A DNA stretch of 64,000 nt, from NCBI GenBank assembly GCA_021776825.1, contig JAJFFG010000076.1:62001-126000 (forward strand). Reading direction: 5' to 3'. Below the pieces are notes generated by a model, which worked only from the letters and a program-made list of their open reading frames with translations, was not told the origin of the DNA and did not search any database. The first letter of the stretch is position 1. The number at the start of each line of letters is the position of its first letter. The stretch comes from Planctomycetota bacterium (GTDB taxonomy: Bacteria; Planctomycetota; JAJSAM01; JAJVHW01). Both the position numbers and the translations under genes were made by a program. Shown here one piece after another: positions 58,264-64,000 of this stretch.

Positions 58264-61173
58264 TCAGCGGCGGATGTAGCGGCCGGCGTTCGCGGCTGCG
58301 AGCCGCTCGAGGAGCTCGGAGTCGGTGCCGATCGACACGCAGTGGATCGCGACCTGCGAGGTCTCGTTCAAGCGTGCGATCGCCTGAAGGAGGCTGGCGG
58401 GCTCGACGTGGTCGCCCGTGTTGGGCAGCCCGTCTGTCAGCAGCAGGATCGTGTCAGCGTCGGCGTCCCGCAGAGCCGTGCGGAGTGCACGGAACACGTC
58501 GGTCTGGGGACCCATCAGCCCCGAACGCGCGCGCTGTCGAAACGCTTTGCGGCTTTTCGCGGTGAGCGGCACGAGGCGGTTCTTCCACGTCTGCGTGTTC
58601 ATGTGGAAGAGCACGAGGTTCACGAACGCGCCGTCCGGCATCGAGTCGACGGCTCCCGTCGTCTCGTCCATCGACGCGTGCAGTCGACTGAGCGTCGACG
58701 GCGCATCCATCATCGAGCGCATGCTCCCCGACCGATCGAGGACGAAGGTCACGTGGTCCGAGTCGATCGGCAGTCCGAAGAAGGCGGCGGTCGTGCTCTC
58801 GACTGCGCGGCGGCGGATGGGCGTCGGGTTCGGCACGACGAATGTGTCGCCGTTCTCGCCGAACCACGCTTCCCATGGGCCCGCATCCGCTCCGAGATCC
58901 AAGCCGGTCAGCTCGAACAACGCGTCGGCGATCGCGAGCTGCAGTCGCAGCCGGTCCTCCCGTTCGAGCCGCGCGATCAACGGAGCGACCGCGTCACGCT
59001 GTCGTGCGCTCCGGAGCGTCTCGACGGCTGCGACGCGCACGGACCAGCGTGGATCGTCGAGCAGCTTGGCGACCGCGAGGGCCAACTGCGGATCGGCTGA
59101 GTCACGCGCCGCTAGCACGCCGCGCACGCGCTGTTCCCAGTCGTCGGACCGCATCTGATCCTGGATCACGCGACGTACGCGTGGTTCGCGCGGCGCGCAC
59201 GCCGCCGCGGCCCGCAGTGCGTAGCCGCGGAGCGGGCCGTCGGTACAGCGCGAGAGGAGTGCGTCGACCGCGGACTCATCTCGTCGATGCCGTAGCGCCT
59301 CGTACAGCACGACCTCGACGGGCTCGTGACGCTCAGCGTCCAGGCGTTCGATCAGTGCTGCCGTGACGTGGGCGCCCGGAATGCGTCCGAGCGCGGCCGC
59401 GGCGATCTGCCGGCGAGCTCGGCTGTGAGCCGACAGCCCGGGCATCACACCCTCCACGCTCGCCCGCGTGCGCCGCGCTGCGAGTTGCTTGATCAGTGCG
59501 TCGCGATGCTCGAGCGGAATGCCCTCGGCGAGCAGCAGCAGACCCTCCATCGACTCCGGATCGTCTCCGGATCCCAGGCTGCGGATCAACTCCGCCCCGA
59601 GGTCCCGCCGACCCTCGACGAACCCGCGTGTGTAGGGCGCGAGCTCGGAGAGGTCCTGCGGCGTATCGACCGGGTTCCACACGAGCGACGTGAAGCGCGA
59701 CGCGCGCCGTGCGAGTTCGCGCGTGCGAGCGTGGCCGATCGTCCGCAGGTCGCGCAGCGCGAGGGCGAGGAGCGCCGGATGATTGGCTTCGGCCATGCCG
59801 ACCATGAGCGCCGGATCGGGACCGCCCGGGATCGTCCGCACGCCGCGATACGCCTCCAGTCGATCGTGCCACGGCTTCGACTTCGTGGAACGCAGCGTCA
59901 ACGACGTGCAGGCGTCGGTGGCGAGCGCGCGAGCGCCCGCACTCGGCAGGTAGGCGAGGTGTCGCGCCGCGGCGCCCATCATCAGCCAGCCCCGCTCGGC
60001 GAGCAGTCGCCGGTAGAGCTCCTCGCGCCCGTCCCAGCCCATGGCGTGCAGCGCTTCGATCGCCGCGACCCCACGCGCGGCATCGCCGAACTTGCTGATG
60101 TCGGTCATCCGCGCGACGTCGGCGGCATGGGCGTCGCGGTAGAGCGCGTTGCCCATCGCGCGTGTCGCGGCCCAGCGAACGGTCAGGATGCGATCGGTCA
60201 CCGCGAGATCGTCGAGCGCCTGGAAGGCCTCGTCGCTGCCGACGCGCCCGATGCGCTCGACGAGATCCCGTCGCACGGTCACCGATGGTGACGGCCGCGC
60301 GCGCAGCTGCGCGAGCAGCTCGTCGAGCGCGGCGTCCGGCGGCGTCGTGAGCACGCCGGTCGGTGGCGGGGGAACGTCCTGCCACGCGCGGTTGCGAGGT
60401 GGCGGTGTCGTCCCGGGCCGTACGCGCTCCAGGGCCAGGAACGCACCGGATGCTGGGGCCGACGCCGCGATCCAGCCCTCGTCGCCGACGCGGAACGGAC
60501 GACGAGGGACGACGCGTTCGTGGTCGAGGTCCAGGACGCCGTCGCCGTCGAGGTCGACGACCCAGACATCGGCCGGTCCGTCGAAGCGTGCGTCGTGGTC
60601 GCCATCCAACAGCGCGATGTCGCGAAGACGACCGCCGAGTTCGGTGGTCCCGCGACGACAGAGACCGTGCTCGATGGTGAGGACGTCGTGCTCGCGGCGC
60701 AGCACGATCGCTACGTACGCACGCTCGGCCCCCTCGACGAACGGCACGAGGACGTGTTCCGTACGGGACCAACCACTCGCGGTTCGTTGCCACCAGGCCC
60801 GATCGTCGTCGCCGAGGTCGCCGTCGAGATCGAGATCCAGCCAGACACGCTCCGAGCCGGCGCGGAGCTCGACCGCGATGCCGAGGGTCGCGGCGCCCAG
60901 CGGGACGACGGCGTAGCGCGCTCCGTCGGCATGGAGTGGCGGGCGCGCTCCGGTCGGAGCGGTATCGGAGAGGGAGAGCACCCGGGGCGGCAGGGCGAGA
61001 GATCCCGCCGACGCCCAGTGGAGTGGGACACGACGAGCGTCGGCGCGCGGCGCTACAGGTCCGAAGGCGGGCTCAGCGGAGGCGGGTTCAGCGCCGGCGC
61101 GACGTTGCGCCGCACCGGCGGTGAACAGCGCGATCACGACCACCGCGCGCATCGCCGTTCGCCCGTACCCCAT
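58264..61173 (-). CDS. exported HEAT-repeat protein with C-terminal von Willebrand factor A domain
   Basis: 969 residues. Signal peptide at residues 1-28 (AVVVIALFTAGAAQRRAGA). Residues about 60-270 are a beta domain with two calcium-loop-like segments (DLDLDGDLGDDDRAW; DLDGDGVLDLD). Residues about 300-760 are HEAT-like helices (EPVEVVLYEALRHRRDESAV, WSVRVAAVETLRSARQRDAV). Residues about 800-969 are vWA with a complete MIDAS: DRSGSM (Asp-x-Ser-x-Ser), a Thr in the second loop and LLLTDGLPNTG. vWA proteins bind partners through Mg2+. The ATG start is set by TAGACT 6 nt upstream. Confidence 0.88.
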   Translation of the reverse strand: MGYGRTAMRAVVVIALFTAGAAQRRAGAEPASAEPAFGPVAPRADARRVPLHWASAGSLALPPRVLSLSDTAPTGARPPLHADGARYAVVPLGAATLGIAVELRAGSERVWLDLDLDGDLGDDDRAWWQRTASGWSRTEHVLVPFVEGAERAYVAIVLRREHDVLTIEHGLCRRGTTELGGRLRDIALLDGDHDARFDGPADVWVVDLDGDGVLDLDHERVVPRRPFRVGDEGWIAASAPASGAFLALERVRPGTTPPPRNRAWQDVPPPPTGVLTTPPDAALDELLAQLRARPSPSVTVRRDLVERIGRVGSDEAFQALDDLAVTDRILTVRWAATRAMGNALYRDAHAADVARMTDISKFGDAARGVAAIEALHAMGWDGREELYRRLLAERGWLMMGAAARHLAYLPSAGARALATDACTSLTLRSTKSKPWHDRLEAYRGVRTIPGGPDPALMVGMAEANHPALLALALRDLRTIGHARTRELARRASRFTSLVWNPVDTPQDLSELAPYTRGFVEGRRDLGAELIRSLGSGDDPESMEGLLLLAEGIPLEHRDALIKQLAARRTRASVEGVMPGLSAHSRARRQIAAAALGRIPGAHVTAALIERLDAERHEPVEVVLYEALRHRRDESAVDALLSRCTDGPLRGYALRAAAACAPREPRVRRVIQDQMRSDDWEQRVRGVLAARDSADPQLALAVAKLLDDPRWSVRVAAVETLRSARQRDAVAPLIARLEREDRLRLQLAIADALFELTGLDLGADAGPWEAWFGENGDTFVVPNPTPIRRRAVESTTAAFFGLPIDSDHVTFVLDRSGSMRSMMDAPSTLSRLHASMDETTGAVDSMPDGAFVNLVLFHMNTQTWKNRLVPLTAKSRKAFRQRARSGLMGPQTDVFRALRTALRDADADTILLLTDGLPNTGDHVEPASLLQAIARLNETSQVAIHCVSIGTDSELLERLAAANAGRYIRR

Positions 61174-61179
61174 GCCTGG

Positions 61180-61185
61180 AGTCTA
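61180..61185 (-). promoter_or_regulatory. -10 box of a probable leaderless promoter (HEAT-vWA gene)
   Basis: TAGACT on the minus strand, then CCAGGC, then ATG 61173. Confidence 0.45.
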
Positions 61186-61256
61186 CGCTCTCCGGCCCGG
61201 TCGGGGTGGCCCGGCACGTGGCCGTCCGTGGCGGCGAATTCGGTACAACGGGGGCC

Positions 61257-64000
61257 ATGAAGGAGAAGCGGGTCCTCGAGGCGTTTCGCAAGGCGCTGAC
61301 CGCGGATCGCGAGGCGGGCAAGGTGCGGCCCGTCGAGGTCTACGAGCGACTGTTCCGCGGGTACGAGGACGCGATCCAGCGCGAGTACGCGCGCATGATG
61401 CCGACGATCGACGATGGCATCCGGGCGCGGGCGTCGTCAGTCGAGAAGGTGATCGAGCGCGCGCAGGCCCCGGTGCAGGCTGCCGAAGTGATCGAGCAGC
61501 TCGAGGAGCAGTCGCGGCGCGACTACGTCAACAAGGGCGAGATCGATCGCGGTGGGATGGGCGCCATCCTCCGCGTTCACGATCCGACGCTGCACCGCGA
61601 CCTGGCGATGAAGGTGATCCTCGGGCGCTCGTCCCAGTCGACGACGGGCGGCGAGGCCACGCTGACGCCGGCGGCCGACCGGTTCGTCGCCGAAGCCCAG
61701 GTCACCGCGCAGCTCGACCACCCGGGCGTGGTGCCGGTGCACGAGCTCGGCGTCGACGAGCAGAAGCGCCTGTACTTCACGATGAAGCTCGTCCGCGGGC
61801 GCACGCTCGGACAGATCTTCGGCGCCGTGCGCCGCGGCGAGGCGAACTGGACCCGAACCCGCGCGGTGCAGCTTCTGATCCGCGTCCTGGAGACGTTGGC
61901 GTTCGCCCACAACAAGGGCGTTATCCACCGCGACATCAAGCCCGCGAACGTGATGGTCGGTGACTTCGGCGAGGTCTACCTCATGGACTGGGGCATCGCG
62001 AAGGTGCTCGGTGCCCCCGACGATCCAGACGATATCGACGACCGATCGAGCGCTCTGATGCCGGTGCACACCGAGCGCGCCGACGCGTCGCAGCACGGCG
62101 TCTCCACGCAGCTCACCATCGCGGGTGACGTGGTCGGCACACCGTCGTACATGTCGCTCGAGCAGGCGCGTGGTGCGCTTGACAGCATGGACCAGCGCTC
62201 GGACCTCTACTCGGTCGGCGCGATGCTCTACGAGCTGCTGACGGGCAGTCCGCCGTACACGGATCAGATGGACGACCCGTTCCCGTTGGCGATCCTCGGC
62301 GCGATCCGGGGCGGTGCGCCGACCCCGGTGTTGGAACGCGAGCCGGACGTGCCGGGCGAGATCGTCGCGATCGTCGAGAAGGCGATGGCCCGGCAGCGGG
62401 CCGACCGCTACGAGTCCGCGGAGGAGATGACTCAGGACCTGCGCGACTTCATCGAGGGGCGGGTGGTGCGCGCGTACCGCACCGGAGCCCTCGTCGAGCT
62501 CCGCAAGTGGGTGCTGCGCAATCGCGCTCTTGCGGCGGCCATCGTCGTGGCGTTCATCTCGCTCGTCGCGGGGCTGTTCGTCAGCCGATCTGCGCTGATC
62601 GAGTCCCGACACCAGACGCGTCGCGCGGAGGCGCAGTCGTACCGCCTCGGCATGCAGAGCGCGATGACGGCGCTGCTCGAGCACGACACCGAGGCGGCTA
62701 GGGCGCGCCTCGACGAGCTCCCGGAGTCCGCCCGCGGCTGGGAGTGGGCGGTGCTGTCGGCGCGGACCGACGACACGACGCGGATCATCCCGGGCTCGAG
62801 CGCGACGTTCGACGACGAGAACCAGCTGCTCGTCGCGCGGGAGGACGGCGCTGTCGTGCGCGTCTCACCGACAGACGGCGCCTCGGAGGAGATCTGGTCC
62901 AGCGCGAAGGGCACGGTGGTCGAGGTCTCGCCTGGCGGCCGCTACGGGCTGATCGGGCAGCCCGGCTTGCTCGACAAGACGCGCATCTCGTCCGACGGCG
63001 TGCCCGGGACCGCACCCGGGTCGATCGTGGACATGGAGTCCGGCGAGGTCCGGCTCTCTCTTCGCACCATGGATCATCGCACTGTTGCGTTCTACGCGGA
63101 CCGCCCGTGGGTCGCCTGGGAGGACGACGACACCATGCGCGTCTACGACCTCGCCGCCGAGCGCGAGCTCGCCACAGCGTCCCGCGTTCCCGCCGTTCGC
63201 ATGACCGACGTCGGCGTCGGGCGCAACCGGGTGTTCGCCGGGACGACGACGGCGCATGCCCTCGTCCGCGATGCAACGACGCTCGAGACCGTGATGGAGA
63301 TTGACGGCCATCGCGAGGCCGTGACGTCGTTCGCCAGCACGCCCGGCGACGACCTGTTCGTCACGACCTCGTTCGATGGCACCGTCCGAACGTGGGACGG
63401 CGCGACCGGCGAGCCCGGTCCCTGGTCGTGGGACACGGGGAACGGAGTCGACCTGACGTCCGTCGGAATGAGCCCCGACGGTGCGCTCACCGCCGTCGAC
63501 TGCCGCGACCAGAACCTGCGGCTGTTCGACACCCGGACGGGCGAGCAGCGCGCGGTGCTGCACCGTCTCCTGCCGCGCCAGCACGCCAACATTGTCGACG
63601 CGCGGTTCTCGCCCGACGGCACGTGGATCGTCACCTCCGGCAAAGGCAACGCGATCCTCTACGACGCGACGGCTGCCGACGATCCACGCGTGCTCCGCGG
63701 TCATGCGGCGTTCGCGTACGACGTGGCATTCTCGCCCGACGGCACACTTCTCGCCTCCGCTGGCTGGGATGGATTCGCCGGCGCGGCGGGAGGCGTGCGG
63801 CTCTGGGACGCCGCCTCGGGCGCGCTCGTCGCCACGTTCGGCACGGAGGAGGAGTCGTTCGTCAATGTTGGCTTCTCACCCGACGGTCGGCAGCTGATCG
63901 CCTCGGCGATCTACGGCAACGAGTGGGGCCGAGCGCGACTCCGCTCCTGGGACGTCGTCTCGGGGGAGGAGCGGGCGCTCGCGGAGGATCGCACGCAGCA
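61257..64000 (+). CDS. Ser/Thr protein kinase with membrane span and WD40-like repeats, 3' end cut by window
   Basis: 914 codons visible. Kinase domain about residues 93-400: Gly-rich GEIDRGGMGAILRVHD, catalytic Lys near 118 (LAMKVIL), HRDIKPANV at about 224, and DWGIAK (DWG in place of DFG, the common Planctomycetota form), with the VGTPSYMSLEQARG activation segment. A membrane helix (LAAAIVVAFISLVAGLFV) lies near 425. An extracytoplasmic WD40-like region follows with repeats ending in VRTWDGAT, LRLFDTRT, VRLWDAAS and the like. So it is a transmembrane receptor kinase. ATG 61257; TACAAC lies 7 nt upstream as a weak -10. No stop before the window edge. Confidence 0.93.
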   Translation, partial: MKEKRVLEAFRKALTADREAGKVRPVEVYERLFRGYEDAIQREYARMMPTIDDGIRARASSVEKVIERAQAPVQAAEVIEQLEEQSRRDYVNKGEIDRGGMGAILRVHDPTLHRDLAMKVILGRSSQSTTGGEATLTPAADRFVAEAQVTAQLDHPGVVPVHELGVDEQKRLYFTMKLVRGRTLGQIFGAVRRGEANWTRTRAVQLLIRVLETLAFAHNKGVIHRDIKPANVMVGDFGEVYLMDWGIAKVLGAPDDPDDIDDRSSALMPVHTERADASQHGVSTQLTIAGDVVGTPSYMSLEQARGALDSMDQRSDLYSVGAMLYELLTGSPPYTDQMDDPFPLAILGAIRGGAPTPVLEREPDVPGEIVAIVEKAMARQRADRYESAEEMTQDLRDFIEGRVVRAYRTGALVELRKWVLRNRALAAAIVVAFISLVAGLFVSRSALIESRHQTRRAEAQSYRLGMQSAMTALLEHDTEAARARLDELPESARGWEWAVLSARTDDTTRIIPGSSATFDDENQLLVAREDGAVVRVSPTDGASEEIWSSAKGTVVEVSPGGRYGLIGQPGLLDKTRISSDGVPGTAPGSIVDMESGEVRLSLRTMDHRTVAFYADRPWVAWEDDDTMRVYDLAAERELATASRVPAVRMTDVGVGRNRVFAGTTTAHALVRDATTLETVMEIDGHREAVTSFASTPGDDLFVTTSFDGTVRTWDGATGEPGPWSWDTGNGVDLTSVGMSPDGALTAVDCRDQNLRLFDTRTGEQRAVLHRLLPRQHANIVDARFSPDGTWIVTSGKGNAILYDATAADDPRVLRGHAAFAYDVAFSPDGTLLASAGWDGFAGAAGGVRLWDAASGALVATFGTEEESFVNVGFSPDGRQLIASAIYGNEWGRARLRSWDVVSGEERALAEDRTQ

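Overview
The window is very GC-rich DNA, densely coded on both strands. It most resembles a Planctomycetota chromosome. The clues are a Ser/Thr kinase with a DWG (not DFG) motif followed by a WD40-like region, a SUMF1-type lipoprotein, HEAT-repeat proteins (one fused to a vWA domain), three long surface proteins built from carboxypeptidase-regulatory-like domains, a SEC-C protein and an FG-GAP/IPT surface protein. The phylum is an inference; no rRNA, tRNA or ribosomal protein gene is present to prove it.

Layout. 0-5 kb: an edge-truncated amidotransferase-like selenoprotein, a fatty acid desaturase, then a coupled trio (SEC-C, GNAT, surface protein). 5.0-5.4 kb: a non-coding tandem duplication of about 197 bp. 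5.4-9 kb: a GAF-GAF-PAS class III cyclase coupled to a repeat coiled-coil protein. 9.3-18.2 kb: a nucleotide-transporter-like/HEAT/cNMP-binding fusion and two secreted surface proteins. 18.2-25.5 kb: a minus-strand surface-sugar operon (rfbF, rfbG, epimerase-like cupin, SDR reductase, rfbH, flippase, plus a GT2 enzyme) fitting a CDP-3,6-dideoxyhexose such as ascarylose. 25.5-34.9 kb: surface, HEAT, SecD-P1-like and small membrane proteins, two methyltransferase-type enzymes. 34.9-36 kb and 42.3-44.2 kb: two scrapyards with fragments of an aminoglycoside-phosphotransferase-like gene, dps, NUDIX, ADP-ribosylglycohydrolase and a porin, interleaved with hairpin and tandem repeats. 36-48 kb: lipoprotein, photoactive-yellow-protein-like sensor, amine oxidase, hydrolase, sodC, amidohydrolase, cysteine-synthase-like enzyme, SUMF1 protein. 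48.4-53.5 kb: two thioredoxin-like selenoproteins flanking a BlaI/BlaR pair and a PDZ lipoprotein. 53.6-56.6 kb: an internally deleted IS1182-like element and an OmpR-type two-component system. 56.6-64 kb: GT2, methyltransferase, HEAT-vWA protein and the kinase.

The most notable signal is UGA recoding. Three genes, each seemingly broken by in-frame TGA, read through with preserved family homology. In each case the TGA sits at a catalytic or redox cysteine position and is followed by a hairpin meeting the bacterial SECIS rules (upper stem 4-16 bp, G in the first two loop bases, loop 16-37 nt after UGA). The cases are a class I amidotransferase-like protein with Sec at the nucleophile, a Sec-x-x-Sec thioredoxin/PDZ protein with a CxxCH motif, and a Cys-Sec thioredoxin-like protein. 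No sel genes lie in the window.

A second genome-style signal is the promoter layout: about ten genes have a TAnnnT box followed by exactly 6 (sometimes 7) nt and then the start codon, so their mRNAs are probably leaderless. This fixes several start codons and suggests Shine-Dalgarno-led genes are mostly those inside operons or with longer leaders.
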